Translations under genes and position numbers: made by a program | Source: Flaccisagitta enflata | Lineage: Eukaryota; Chaetognatha; Sagittoidea; Aphragmophora | Assembly: GCA_965153355.1 (NCBI GenBank) | Contig: OZ231127.1 | Span: 8,990,001 to 9,054,000 of the forward strand | Reading direction: 5' to 3' | DNA: 64,000 nucleotides | The notes under the pieces: model-generated | Told to the model about the DNA's origin: nothing | Databases searched by the model: none | The model's input: the letters and a program-made list of their open reading frames with translations, nothing else | Shown here: positions 1 through 10,707 of the stretch, in pieces | How the letters are laid out: every line of letters begins with the position of its first letter | Position numbering within the stretch: position 1 is the stretch's first letter

Positions 1-420
1 AAGAAAAGAAGAAAAAGAAGAGAAGAAAAAAGAACGAAGAAAAAGATAAAGGAAAGAAACAAAAGAAAAAGAAGAGAAAGAAAAGAAAGAAGAAGAAGAA
101 GAAGAAGAAGAAGAAGAAGAAGAAGAAGAAGAAGAAGAAGAAGAAGAAGAAGAAGAAGAAGAAGAAGAAGAAGAAGAAGAAGAGGATAAAGAAGAAGAAG
201 ATAAAGAAGAAGACAAAAAGAGAACAAAAGACAAGTGGGCATGTTAAAGAGGGAAGCAACAAATCTTGGCACTCGGCAGCTTGAAGAAGATAAACATAAG
301 AAAAAGAAAAGAAAAGGTGGAATAGTAGAAAAGGAGCAAAACGAAGGTAAAAAGAACATAAAAGTAAAAGAAAAAGAAGAGGAAAAAAAAACGAGAGGAA
401 AAGTAAGGAAAAGAAGAATA
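1..420. repeat. (GAA)n and A/G-rich polypurine tract
   Basis: Almost only A and G on this strand. A near-perfect GAA run covers about 88-182 and is flanked by degenerate GAAAA/GATAAA units. The lysine/glutamate-rich open frame here is a by-product of base composition. Confidence 0.9.
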
Positions 421-428
421 GGAATGAA

Positions 429-575
429 AAACAAGGCTGGATACACGGCAAGACAGTCGCGGACCGTTGGGCAGGGGTTGTAATGCAAAAACTGCTTGAA
501 ATTCAGATATATTTGTAAGGTACCAACGTACCAACTGACACAGCAAGGTGTAGAGTTGCGTGTCCGCGATTTAAA
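429..575 (-). mobile_element. Family A element, short copy
   Basis: Read on the minus strand it starts with a degenerate hairpin head ending in CGCAACTCTACACCTTG and finishes with CCGTGTATCCAGCCTTGTTTT. The tail holds GGTCCGCGACTG, an inverted match to the head arm. The middle is short and keeps little of the GTCC tetranucleotide run. Confidence 0.75.
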
Positions 576-661
576 AGAAAAGACGGGAATGGCAGGCATT
601 TCGGCGTTTCGGAAGGTCTCGACAAAAAAGGAAGAGAGAGACAGACAGACAGCAACGCATA
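576..661. other. Short unassigned spacer
   Basis: Spacer with a GAGA/GACA-rich patch; no feature recognised. Confidence 0.5.
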
Positions 662-931
662 GTGACGAATTTCCTACTTGGTCAAAACGAAAGTTACGTT
701 GAGAGCATGGGAAGTATGCTGAAACATCTTAACAAACAAAATCGCGATCTCTTGCTCAAGTCATTAGAACACAAAGTAATCATCAGCTGGAATGGTCCCA
801 AAATTCAGCATGCTGATAAGCTTATCAAAGAAACGATTGATTCAATGCATGGAGTTGGAAAATGGCACATTGTGCAAGCCACGACTGCCACCAAACTCAA
901 ATTCTATCATGTATCTCTCGACTCGGCATGA
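662..931 (+). pseudogene. Coding remnant, unassigned protein fragment
   Basis: An 89-codon frame with balanced, non-repetitive composition, ending in TGA. It includes LLKHLNKQNRDLLLKSLEHK and a GKWHIV motif near its C-terminal third. It reads like the last part of a larger protein, because no convincing start is present and a GACA-rich microsatellite and a family A copy lie just upstream. The first codon in my range is GTG, so the 5' boundary is arbitrary. I do not recognise the family with certainty. It could be the end of a transposon-encoded protein or a last exon. No other exon could be attached to it. Confidence 0.4.
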
Positions 932-1007
932 TTCTTGTGAAAATGTTTTTTTTCTATGAACGACTTCTCTTTCAATACCATGAATGAGTGAATGGAAGTA
1001 GTATGTG

Positions 1008-1216
1008 AACAAGTGACGCAGGGTCACAATATCGTTGGGGACGGGTGGGCAGGGGCATCCAAGCCCCATCCTCATCCCAAGTCCCTCAGTAACATACACA
1101 AAATGCATCTAAAACGCTCGTTTTCACACTTTATGACTTGTGTTCATGGTCCAATGGACCAACGGACCAATGGACCAACAAAGCCTCTTATAAAGTTGCG
1201 TGTCCGCAACTAAAAA
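1008..1216 (-). mobile_element. Family A element, AGTTGCG subfamily with GTCACTTG tail
   Basis: On the minus strand the head is AGTTGCGGACACGCAACT, a 7-bp stem with a GACA loop. It is followed by TTTATAAGAGGCTTTG and a run of GTCC-type tetranucleotides. The tail reads ACCCGTCCCC, then GATATTGTGACC and GTCACTTGTT. The same tail recurs near 11448, 60588 and 60953. Confidence 0.85.
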
Positions 1217-1544
1217 CAAACAAACAGTTTTTTGAGGCAAGTGGCTTAAAAGACACTTCTCTTTTGCATGATTGAAAAAAAAACCACTTCTTACCGCGTT
1301 CATTTATGTTTTTTCTTCATTTAAAGTTAGGTATAGGAGAGAGAGAAAAAAAATGGCATTCGGCAGATTCTACTAGAAAATTTTTGCTTCTCGGCAGGAT
1401 AGAATAATCTAAAGGTCTGATCACCGCCTGCACGCCCGAGTTTGTCCGCGCAATGTTTTGATCGCCCACGGGGCAAAACTGTTTTGATTCGCTTCATCAT
1501 GTGTTGCTAAATTATGTGGCAAAGATGCCAACTTATGTTTCTTC
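1217..1544. other. No recognised feature
   Basis: AT-moderate sequence without a convincing open frame. A fragment near 1425-1460 (GCACGCCCGAGTTTGTCC) faintly resembles the family M tail. Confidence 0.5.
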
Positions 1545-1680
1545 TTAAGCGCGACAAAGCACCTCTATAACTGGCTCTGTCCTTTAGTCGGTCAATCGGT
1601 ATGTCGGTTGGTCGGTTAGTCGGTCCGTAACGCATTCGTTTGACGATCCACAAGACATGTTGGCCTACTTGGCCTTGTTA
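1545..1680 (+). mobile_element. Family A element, AGGTGC subfamily
   Basis: The head GCGACAAAGCACCTCTATAA has a slightly damaged AGGTGC/GCACCT stem. A GTCGG/GTCC-type run follows, then CATTCGTTTGACGATCCACA and the tail TTGGCCTACTTGGCCTTGTT. The copies at 19189-19314 and 55224-55319 share the middle and the tail. Confidence 0.8.
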
Positions 1681-1814
1681 GATGCTTCCTCGCATCAATG
1701 TAAAAGGGTCTTTTTGTCCATTCGTCCCTCCATCGGTCTGTTAGCCCCTTCGTCCATCCATCCGTTACCCCATCTTTTGGCTTGTCCTTCTGTCGGTCCA
1801 TCCATGTGTCAGTA
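1681..1814. repeat. Degenerate GTCC-rich spacer
   Basis: Contains TCCATTCGTCCCTCCATCGG and related GTCC/CCAT words. It is probably a decayed family A middle section, directly abutting a complete family A copy and the family D element. Confidence 0.4.
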
Positions 1815-2451
1815 CCTGGCCCGAGCGGAAAATGGCGGAAAAGCGCTTTGCCGAGGACGCAACAAAAACACCATTTTCCATTATATAGCGGAATGATTTG
1901 ATTCATTGCAATTCCGTGATGGGGACGGGACGGAACAATATCCCTGATTGAATATATTCAAACTACATTTGACTTTATTTGGATCTGATCAAATTTGTGA
2001 AATCTCATACATCTTGAGGAGTTGAGGTGGTCGATTGGTTAGTGCTTTGTAAAACATGTAAACATGAAGAAACAGGCTCATGCATGTTCATTCATTCATT
2101 CATTCATTCATTCATTCATTCATTCATTCATTCATTCATTCATTCATTCATTCATTCATTCATTCATACATTCATTCATTCATTCATCCTATTTCATTTG
2201 TAAAGAGGTTATTCTCTCATGCAAATCACTTCAGGACAGAGTTGTTCACATCAGTTTTTTGTTTTTTTCTTTCAGTCACAAATCATGAAGAATGTCTAAT
2301 ATTTTGTGTCACATGACTTTGGACAATGAAAGAAAAAGAGGAGGCTCATTATCGTTCCGTCACGGCCAAGCACCAATAAAACCGTTAAAACCCGATGTAC
2401 CCCTAAATTCAGAATGCGGAACAAACCCACGGTATCTCGGCTCGCCCCAGG
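1815..2451. mobile_element. Family D DNA transposon (nonautonomous), copy 1
   Basis: The ends CCTGGCCCGAG and CTCGCCCCAGG form short terminal inverted repeats. Flanks are TCAGTA on the left and TCACTA on the right, a 6-bp target duplication with one mismatch. The same element lies in inverse orientation at 17102-17660 with a perfect 6-bp duplication. Internally it carries a TTCA microsatellite and no convincing gene. The superfamily is not assigned. Confidence 0.8.
2087..2190 (+). repeat. (TTCA)n microsatellite inside family D
   Basis: About 25 near-perfect TTCA units. The other copy of the element has only a handful of units at the same internal position, so the array has expanded here or contracted there. 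Confidence 0.95.
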
Positions 2452-2662
2452 TCACTACGTTCAGCCTCTTTATGAAAGCCTTTTTGGGCCATGAGGAGCG
2501 ACTTCAATGATTGATAAGCGTTGCTTTAAGAGGTTGTTTTAACTTACGTCAGAAATTCAGGCAGTCCGTCTGTCTCTCCATTATTCTGTTTTTACATGTA
2601 TCACGCTATCACACGCATTCAGCGCAAAATTCACAACTAGAACGCGTCAGATTTGTCTCAGG

Positions 2663-2714
<52 letters not shown>

Positions 2715-2929
2715 ATGATTATGAATAGGCATCTTAAGGCAAGGAATCAAGTGGCTCGGTGGGTGCGTCGCTAGTTTTAAGATGAGCTCTACATATCCCA
2801 GTTTGTCTGTCCATCCATCAGTCGGTCCATCTTATCATTGATCACATCATATTCCTCGCCAAAGTGTGTAGGTAACCACCCACAAGTCACAACACTGCCG
2901 ATGCCCAGTGCCCCCCCTTACCCGACTAG
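2452..2929. repeat. Spacer with (GT)n microsatellite
   Basis: A (GT)n run of about 24 dinucleotides spans 2666-2713. The rest shows no gene. A short GTCC/CATC patch at 2800-2835 resembles family A middle sequence. Confidence 0.7.
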
Positions 2930-3043
2930 GAAGCGGAAGCGGAAGCGGAAGTGGGAAAGGGAAGGAGAAGCGGAAGCGGAAGCAGAAGCGGAAGCGGAAG
3001 CGGAAGCGGAAGCGGGAAGCGGAAGCGAAAGCGGTGGAAGCGG
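2930..3043 (+). repeat. (GGAAGC)n hexanucleotide array
   Basis: About 19 units of GGAAGC with small variants such as GGAAGT and GGAGAA. It leaves all frames open and gives false R/K- or G/S-rich frames. Confidence 0.9.
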
Positions 3044-3270
3044 CATGAAAATCGACCGCATTCACATCCCAAGTTGTGTGCCTTGCAGTGTTCTCCCATT
3101 ATTGACTTTAGAATCACCGCCTTGTATTACCGGAGAATTTGTCCCTTTGTACTTTTTACGTCCAAACTTCACGCCTTTTTGGTCCAAACGGACTTGCTAT
3201 TTCACCAACTGATGTAGATCACGTTACTCAAAGCGCCCCCAAAGTTAACCCACGACTTCACCCTTTACAC

Positions 3271-3419
3271 CATCGCGTGCACGCGACTCTACAACCCACT
3301 CTGTCCGTCTGTCCATCGGTCTGTCCGTCTGTCCGTCTGTCCGTCGGTCATGCTTAGCTTTTTCGCCGCTCCTGCCCACCCGCACGCGACTTCAGCTCGT
3401 GTATACGGCCTTGTTTTTT
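3271..3419 (+). mobile_element. Family A element, GTGC subfamily
   Basis: The head TCGCGTGCACGCGACTCTAC is a near-perfect palindrome. A GTCC/GTCTGTCC run follows, then GCTCCTGCCCACCCGCACGC and the tail ending TATACGGCCTTGTTTT. The tail carries GCACGCGACT, the same arm as the head. Confidence 0.9.
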
Positions 3420-3977
3420 ACCTATTTAGGTCTATCATGCGCCAAATACGCAAGCAGGCGCATGCATACGTACTCAAGGAAGTACAATGATTACGTCCAT
3501 TTATGAAATGAGGTTTTATTTAGATTTTTTTCTACCATTGATCATCGCAGAAACTGAATCAAGCTCCTGCCCATGATTCTTGTTCTCGAAAATGCCTGAA
3601 ATTTTGAGGAAGTAATTCTTCCAATAAACCTCCGCGTTGGTTAAATGGGTGAGGTTGTGGGTTGACTTTTGGGGCGCTCTGTAGGACGTAATTGTAGATG
3701 ACAATCACGTAGAAAGTTCGGTCGAAGCAAAGACAGCATGGATTGTTTACATCGAGTTATCGCGGGGGCCTCAGAAAACGGAATAGCTTATTTGTGAATA
3801 AATCGCAGAAGTTGTTTGGACACAGACAGAAACAGGTCGCCCAAGGGCAACGGATTGCGTAGAAAATTCGGAAACCCGTTTTTTGTCACGTTTTGCTATT
3901 CCCCAATAGCATCAAAGACACTATAGTTACGATTTTTGCATATTACGACTTCGTTTCTGGTCGTTACGGTTTAGTTA
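3420..3977. other. No recognised feature
   Basis: Mixed sequence without a coding-like frame. GCCCAAGGGCAACGG at 3840-3855 resembles the left flank of the family B fragment at 4941. Confidence 0.5.
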
Positions 3978-4087
3978 AAGCTATATAAAGCTATAAAAAG
4001 CTATCAAAAGCTATCAAAAGCTATTTACAACTATTTGAAGCTATTTGAAGCTATTCAAAGCTATTCAAAGCTATTGTAAGCTACGTA
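3978..4087 (+). repeat. AAGCTAT 10-11-bp minisatellite
   Basis: About ten units of AAGCTATNNA in tandem, drifting from AAGCTATAT to AAGCTATTT and AAGCTATTC. Confidence 0.85.
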
Positions 4088-4104
4088 ATAAACATAAAAC
4101 GAAA

Positions 4105-4123
4105 TGTCTGTTTCTGTCTGTCA

Positions 4124-4155
<32 letters not shown>

Positions 4156-4320
4156 CACTGTATCTCTGTAGTTATCTCTCTATGAGAGACTGAGACCAAA
4201 ACCGAGAAAATCGTTTCAGCATTTATGTTACATCGATGTTATCAAATCTCATGTTAAGCATGTCGGAGAATGATTGATCATTTTCAAACTTTGGTCATTT
4301 TCTATCAAAACATTCTTGAT
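4105..4320. repeat. (TGTC)n microsatellite and spacer
   Basis: TGTC units occupy roughly 4105-4155; the following bases are unassigned. Confidence 0.8.
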
Positions 4321-4800
4321 AAAAAGAATATATAAATACTTTTATGTAAAAATTTTAAAGAATAAATAATTAAAGTATATGAAACTAGAATTTAGATATG
4401 AAACTTTAAATATTAAAGGTTAAAAAAAAAGAAAAAAGAAAAACTATATATAGAAAATTAAAAGTGGAAAAATTAAAAGAAAAAAAAAAAAAAAAAAAAA
4501 GTCAAAAAGAAAAAAAATCAAAAAGTCAAGAAGTAAAAAAAAATAAAAGAAATTAAAAAGTGAAAAGTGAAAAGTGAAAAATGAAAAGTAAAAAATTAAG
4601 GAATAAAAAATGAAAAATGAAAAGTGAATAGTAAAAAATTAAAGGTGAAAAGTAAAAAGTGAATAATAAAAAATGAAATATAAAATATAAAAGATAAAAA
4701 ATGAAAAATGAAAAATGAAAAAAATCATTATTGATGGTGAATATACTATATAACATTCTTTCTATCTTTAGTTTTTTTCAAATGATCACAAAAAATCTAT
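4321..4800. repeat. A-rich tract with GAAAAGT/GAAAAAT minisatellite
   Basis: A-rich low complexity with a poly-A stretch near 4482-4500. From 4555 to 4720 there are loose 7-14-bp repeats of GTGAAAAGTGAAAA and AAAAATGAAAAATG. The F/Y-rich minus-strand frame is spurious. Confidence 0.85.
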
Positions 4801-4940
4801 AATGAGTAAAAAAGATGGACAAAAAAGTGACAGCAATGACAACAATAATAACGCCTCAAATAACGCCATAAAGACGCCAAAATGGCGTTACGTTGCCATG
4901 GAGAATACCGGAAATGGCGTTACTACAGAAGTTGTTATGC

Positions 4941-5200
4941 AATGGGTTGCCCAAGGGCAATATGTGGTCAACGATACCCGTTGCCCTGCTTAGTATATTT
5001 GTGACTGTAGGTGATGGTTAGCAGGGCAGCGGCCCCAAAGGATTTTACTGCGCAACTCTACACCCTGCTATGTTCTTCCGTCAGTCGGTCGGTTGGTCTG
5101 TCCGTCGGTCCCCATTTTACTTTTTTGGCGTTTTTGTGATCTTTGAGCATACTGCTCCTGCCCAGAACGCTTTGGCTTTTATCAATACAGAAAGGCCGGA
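4941..5200 (+). mobile_element. Composite of family B fragment and family A remnant
   Basis: Bases 4941-5040 carry the family B left-flank order: GCCCAAGGGCA, CGATACCCGTTGCCCTGCTT, then GCAGGGCAGCGGCCCCAAAG. From 5049 the sequence changes to family A, with CGCAACTCTACACCCTGC, a GTCGG/GTCC run and CATACTGCTCCTGCCC. Both pieces are truncated. A family A-like tail fragment GGCCGGATACACATAC follows at 5194. Confidence 0.65.
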
Positions 5201-5264
5201 TACACATACAAGACGGTGCACCAGGCGTTTTCACTTGAGGTTGACGGACTGACGGACAAATGGT

Positions 5265-5820
5265 AGGACAGAGCAATTGGAACTGCAATCTGTTTATTGT
5301 GCAAATATTACTTTTTTGACTTGCGCTATCGTCGAGTTGTTGGCCTCGTTGTCCATAGGTTAAATGATCCGTAGTTGTCTGACTTGCACTTTGGTCGTAG
5401 TTGTTAGCTATCTTAGCCTTGCTGTCCATTTGGGAAATGATCAGTAGTTGTCGGAGATGTGCTTAGATATTTAGATTGCAGTTCTTAGAATAATTGGCCT
5501 TGTTGTCCATTTGTTAAATGGTCAGTAGTTGTCTGACATGCGCTTAGGTCACAATCGTTGGAATATTTGATCTTGTTGTTCATTTGTTAAATGATCAGTA
5601 GTTATCTAATATGCGCGTAGGTTGCAGTTGTTAGAATATTTGGCCTTGCTGTCCATTTGTCAAATGGTCAGCAATTGTCTGACATACGATGAAGAATTCT
5701 GGCCTCCATTTGTAAGGGCAATGTTGTTCCAACTGTCATACGTCTAAGTTGCAGTTGTTTGGATAATAGGCCTCGTTGTCCACTTGTTAAATGATAAGTA
5801 GTTGTCCTAATTCCTATTCC
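5265..5820 (+). repeat. ~70-bp tandem repeat array
   Basis: Successive degenerate units contain GGCCTTGTTGTCCATTTG, TTAAATGATCAGTAGTTGTC and GGTTGCAGTTGTTAGAATA. The spacing between matching words is about 70 bp. About seven units are visible, the later ones eroded. A detached unit lies at 6294-6347. Confidence 0.8.
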
Positions 5821-6290
5821 TCCAATCATTAAGATTTCCCTTTAACACAAAATAGTATAAATTGTCCATATTCCCAGTTTATTCCCACCCCCATAGTTTA
5901 ATTGAAAGGAGGGGTGACAACTAGGGAGTCGGATCCCCATAGTTCCTGTTTTTCAATTAGATTTAACCTTTGATGAATTGACTTTCCCTGTCAATGCCAG
6001 AAGTCAGCACAAACATCTATCCCCTAACCTAATAGCTATAATGAAAAATCATAATTGTTTGAGAGATAATTGTTTTCTGCATAAGAATTACTTATCCAAA
6101 GGTTTTGAATTTCAGTAACCACTAAATTTAGGTCGTACCTAAAATTGGATATGTAAGTATATGAGTGGAAGCATATGCTATACAGAAATGAGTAGCTTTT
6201 GAATGTTTTATTTTACTTTTATATGTTAAGTTTATTTTTCAAAAACGTTTTCCTAAAGTTTTTTGTCAGATACTTTTTGTTGCACATTTC
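5821..6290. other. AT-rich stretch without a feature
   Basis: AT-rich, non-repetitive sequence; no coding-like frame on either strand. Confidence 0.5.
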
Positions 6291-6293
6291 ATG

Positions 6294-6347
6294 CACTTAG
6301 CCTTAGGTCGCAGTGTTCTGGATAATAGGCCTTGTTGTCCATTTACT
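6294..6347 (+). repeat. Detached unit of the ~70-bp array
   Basis: Contains TAGGTCGCAGTGTTCTGGAT and GGCCTTGTTGTCCATTT, matching the 5265-5820 array from about 470 bp away. Confidence 0.7.
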
Positions 6348-6421
6348 GCTCGTCATCTGAGTCATCTACCACATCTGAGCCACATCTCACAGGAGAAATC
6401 AGAAAATTGCAGAAAGGGACT

Positions 6422-6700
<279 letters not shown>

Positions 6701-6795
6701 AGGGAAGGAGACATAGAAAGAAAAATGGGAAAACAAAGACATTCATAGACAAAGAGGAAAAAAACACAGATAGAAACGGTGAAAAAGAAGAAGAA

Positions 6796-7340
6796 CAAGT
6801 CATCCAAGGATCGCATATGGTCAGCGGTACCCGTTGACCTGCTTTATTGCTATTTCAAGCAAGTGAAGTGAGAGCAGGGCAGCAGCCCAAAAGAGCTAAT
6901 GTTCTGTAGAACACAGGGGTGAACCATTAAGTTTGTCGGTCTGCGACTGATTTTAGAAGGGTTGACTGATTTTAGGCTTGTGAGGACTGGTTTGGGATTT
7001 GAGCCATTTGAGGGGATTTTGATCATTAAGCTGTGAGCCTGGATACCAGGGTTTTGTCTTACAGGCTAGGGTTTGGGCTTTAAGGCTGGGATTTGAGCCT
7101 CATAGCTAAGAGGATAGGATTTGGGCCTTGAGGCTGGGATTTGAGACTTCAGGCTGAGATCTGGGCCATTAGGCTGGGATTTGGCCCAACAGGATGGGAT
7201 TTTGGCCTCAAGGTTGGGATTTAGGCCTCAAGGCTGATTTGGGTCTTAAGTTCTAGGAGGGGATGTACATATAGATAGATGGATGTAATGGTTCACCCCT
7301 CTGTTCTACAAGACATCGGCCCTTTGGAGCCGCTGGTCAA
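6796..7340. mobile_element. Family B inverted-arm element
   Basis: The outer left flank is GTCATCCAAGGATCGCA followed by GGTCAGCGGTACCCG. The left arm is GTTCTGTAGAACACAGGGG plus TGAACCATTA. The right arm is the inverted TAATGGTTCACCCCTCTG, then GTTCTAC and CGGCCCTTTGGAGCCGC. The core (about 6960-7260) is a degenerate short-period repeat of GGCTGGGATTTGGGCCT. No gene is inside. Confidence 0.8.
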
Positions 7341-7509
7341 AAAGTAAGATGAAAAGAAACACCATGAGATAGAGAGACTAGGACAGACAGACAGAGAGAG
7401 ACTGAGAAACAGAGAGACAGAAACAGAGAGACAATGAGACAGAGAAAAACATAGAGTTAATGAAAATGTGAAAACGAGGCCGATGGAAGATGAAGACGGA
7501 AATACGTCT

Positions 7510-7586
<77 letters not shown>

Positions 7587-7740
7587 CTGAAAGACAGACA
7601 GACAGACAGACAGTCAGACAGACAGTCAGTCAGACAGAGAGGAAGACAGATAGATATACGGAGAGACAGACAGTCAGTCAGACAATAAGGCAGACAGACA
7701 GACAGATAGACAGACCGACACAGACACACAGACAGACAAA
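7341..7740 (+). repeat. (GA)n and (GACA)n microsatellites
   Basis: Degenerate GACA/GAGA words from 7380, a pure GA run at about 7513-7581, then GACAGACAGTCA-type units to 7735. Confidence 0.95.
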
Positions 7741-8337
7741 GAAAAGAGATAGAGAAAGTAAGAAGAAATCGTAAAAGACACAGTCACAGAGTCTGCGTTA
7801 TGGCGTCATGAACATCATATTTCCCTCCTCTTAAAAGTCTGAAGGAAAAAAAAAGACCAGTTGACAATGGCTTGACTTTGGTTTGGGTAGCAAATGGTCT
7901 TGCCTTTGTGTTGATACAGCAAGGACAGTTTACAAAGGCTTGACTTTCTTATATAAACACACTACTAGAATTACAAAAAAACGCAAGTTTTTCATAAAAG
8001 TGCTAAAGTTGGACTATGTTTTTAATCTAAGCAGTATTTTACGAGCTGGTTTGATTTATTTGAGCTTCTGTGCATCATTTCTAAGAGTTTTAGCCTTCAG
8101 AATCAAGTTCATGCGGAGAAATAGCCGTGCAAAAGTGAAGCAAAACAAATTTTCGCCTTTGATTTTCAGATAGATCCATGATGGTTTTGAGGGCTTTTTT
8201 CTAATCAATCACAGTTGGTACTTCATTTTTCATTGCAGACATTGAGGAACTCAAATGCACGAATTATGAGAGCAGATAGCATGGGTAGAACAATGCCTGG
8301 CGGTGCAATTACTCCGTCATTTCCATCCGAAATCAAC
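7741..8337. other. No recognised feature
   Basis: Open frames of up to about 95 codons exist on the plus strand, but composition is AT-biased and no motif or splice structure supports them. Confidence 0.4.
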
Positions 8338-8478
8338 CTTTTTAGTCGCGGACACGCGACTCTACACCTTGGTCTGTCGGTCGGTAGGTTACGAATATTT
8401 TTGAATTCTGAGCGGTTGTCGCATTACTGCTCCCGCCCAACCGTCCGCGACTGGATTGCCGTGTATCTGGCCTGGTTT
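8338..8478 (+). mobile_element. Family A element, GGAC subfamily
   Basis: The head is AGTCGCGGACACGCGACT, a 7-bp stem with a GACA loop. Then come TCTACACCTTGGTCTGTCGG, the GAATTCTGAGCGG block, GCTCCCGCCCAACC, the subterminal GTCCGCGACTGG and the tail CCGTGTATCTGGCCTGGTTT. GTCCGCGACT is the exact reverse complement of the head arm AGTCGCGGAC. It is a good reference copy for the subfamily. Confidence 0.92.
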
Positions 8479-9480
8479 TTCCTCGAATTGCATCCAGAAA
8501 TTTTGACTTATTCGCCTTCATTTGAATATAACTTCTCAACGAATAAAGCTACAGATGTGGGATTGCGCTCATAAGGAAGTCCTTAAAAAAGTATTCAATT
8601 TGGTCCCCGATAAATCATGTCCTGAGTGAACCAAAGGCACAAAAATCGATTATACAAAAACTTACGTTTTTTTTAATTAGCGTAGTAGAGGCAGAGAGCA
8701 AGACTAGTTGAAAGCGTCTTGCTCTGCCTTTGATGTTGTTTAGAGCCAAAAGGGATCGATTCGGCCTTGGAATTGGCAGTAAAACAGAGCTATTTCTAAA
8801 GGTTTTTCTATAGCTATTTTTTAGCTATCGATATGGCTCAACCTTTCCACTGGTGAATAGGTCATTCGAAAACGGGTTGATATCCTCGCAGCCGTTTTAC
8901 CTGAACATACTAAGACAGTTAGGACCAGTTAAGACTAGCTAAGACTAGTTTACTGGACATCTTTAAAAATGTAGCCAATTTCCAAAAGATTTGAAAGATT
9001 AGAATAGCTACGTTTTTAATAATGACTCGTTAACAAGTTAACATCCCGACGACTTAATGGAAAAAATCAAGTAATAAGATGGCTCAGCCTTAGAGTTAGA
9101 ACGGATAGAGCATAAAGTCAAGACGAGTTGAAAATGGCTTGACTGTAGCAGAGATGACAAGCACAGTACAAACTGTTTGAAGCTTTGAACAGAAAAAGTC
9201 AAAATAAGGCCATATGACCATGACCTGTTTTGATTAAAGGTAGGATAAGGTCATTCGACAATGGTGAGGCTTGGACAAATAATGAATGACAACAACTGAA
9301 AAATGGCTATCTGGCGTAGCCTTTTGCCTTGTAATAATGTATGCTTCAAAAAAGATAATCAAATCTAGAAAAAAATATTTTTTTTCTCTTTTGTTTTTCA
9401 ATAAGTTGGAACAAACTGTGTTCCTCATAATGAGTCAGAAGCCACAAAGTTCTGAACTCCACTCTACCAACGCCACCTAA
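8479..9480. other. No gene seen; AT-moderate spacer
   Basis: Contains local word repeats (GACTAGTT/GACTAGCT near 8920-8960, GCTATTTTTAGCTAT near 8810) but no coding-like frame or element ends. Confidence 0.4.
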
Positions 9481-9775
9481 ACAAAGGATGTGTTTCTAGT
9501 GAGTGCAAAAAACGCGTCTGTTTCCTTTAAGTTGAACGCATTTACAGCGTGAACACATATTCAGGATTTTCAACTTTCTCATGAGGGACTGAGCGAGCGA
9601 GCCCATGAACAGTTTGAGCAAACGAGCGAAGCAAGCAAAGCAAGTGTAGCAAAGCAGAGCGCTGCGGAGCGAGTAAGCGGAGTGAGCGGTGGAAGTGGGT
9701 GAACATAGCGAGCGACCGAGTGGGCCGTTAAAAACGTGATTGTATGTGACTAGAAACGCGCAAAAACTCATTTTC
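9481..9775 (-). repeat. Family G dispersed repeat (GAGCGAGC-rich)
   Basis: Holds GTGTTTCTAGTGAGTGC, then GAACGCATTTACAGCG, CATGAGGGACTGAGCGAGCG and many short GAGCGAA/AAGCAAAG words, ending GTGGGCCGTTAAAAACGTG. Related copies: 10998-11155, 35110-35475 (inverted) and 47918-48300 (inverted, carrying a family A insertion). Confidence 0.75.
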
Positions 9776-9932
9776 AATCACAAAACCACTCATCACACTT
9801 TTACCCAACGAGTCCAGTCCTCTCCATGTCAACAATCTTCTGACTCTTGTCACTGCCAGCGGGGTGGGAGAGAAACATTGACAGGAGTGTCCAACATGAT
9901 GTATTAAGTAACAGAGATCTAGTACTCATAAT

Positions 9933-10100
9933 AAACAAGGTCGGATACACGGCAATCCAGTGGCGGAAGGTTGGGCAGGAGCAGTAATGCGAAAACCGCT
10001 CGGAATTCAAAAATATGACGGACGGACGGACGGACAAACCGACCTACCGACCTACCGACCGACACGGCGAGGTATAGAGTCGCGTGTCCGCGACTAAAAA
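9933..10100 (-). mobile_element. Family A element, GGAC subfamily
   Basis: On the minus strand: head AGTCGCGGACACGCGACTCT, GGTCGGTAGG repeats, (GTCC)n, GAATTCCGAGCGG, GCTCCTGCCCAACC and tail CCGTGTATCCGACCTTGTTT. The subterminal inverted arm has decayed to TTCCGCCACTGG. Confidence 0.9.
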
Positions 10101-10282
10101 TATTTTTCTATGCCAAAGTGTGTTGTTTCTTAGGGAAAACTGTATTCGATTCTTTGAAGCAAAATAAAAAGAATCACTTGTAGCCTTCCCTCTTATCCAT
10201 TTTATTTCATTTTTTCTCATTATTTCATTATCGAAATTGTGTCTGACAGACATCAGGAAGGTTGGCTGACATCCTTTACATC
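10101..10282. other. Spacer
   Basis: No recognised feature between a family A copy and the SINE tail. Confidence 0.5.
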
Positions 10283-10651
10283 CTCCATACCCCTTGTTGT
10301 TGTTGTTGTTGTTGTTATTTGCCGGGGAGTCTTACCCGGAAGGAAGGTGTACAGACTTGGCTTCTTGGAGAGGCTATACGGCCACCACATTGGGCTCATG
10401 TACTTTGGCCTGTTTGTATTTAGACTCAAAGTTCAGGTGTGTCAGGGTGTCATTGTGTTGTCTTGTATTATCATACGGCCTACCCTCCCCTCTGAGGTAG
10501 CTATTATTCTGGATGGAACATTCAGCAACCCCCTCGAACCCCACACTGATGGCAGATCTTCAGACCTCCGCTTAAAAAACCTGTCAAGAGCGAGGCTCGA
10601 ACCCGCAACCCAGTGGGTGACAAGCGGGCTCCCTACCACTGTGCTATTCCT
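10283..10651 (-). mobile_element. tRNA-derived SINE with (AAC)n tail
   Basis: On the minus strand the first ~65 bases resemble a tRNA. An A-box-like TAGCACAGTGGTAGGGAG is followed by CCCGCTTGTCAC and a B-box-like GGTTCGAGCCT. The anticodon-arm region looks most like tRNA-Asp (GTC), but the arm no longer pairs well. A roughly 300-bp body with no open frame follows and ends in AAC repeats (the GTT run at 10296-10316 on the plus strand). Head, body and short-period tail fit a SINE. The 3' boundary and any target duplication are unclear. SINE family unassigned. Confidence 0.7.
10589..10651 (-). promoter_or_regulatory. Internal Pol III-type promoter (A and B boxes) of the SINE
   Basis: The A-box-like word TAGCACAGTGG and B-box GGTTCGAGCCT are spaced as in a tRNA gene. 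The tRNA-like fold is degenerate, so this is not called as a functional tRNA. Confidence 0.6.
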
Positions 10652-10707
10652 TCCTCTTCTGATTAAAGCGCAACGAAACGTCGAACTCGATGCCCGATGA
10701 CTGTTCA

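Noticed and set aside
10589-10651. Functional tRNA-Asp gene
   Set aside because: Acceptor and anticodon stems do not pair properly and the sequence continues into a SINE body.
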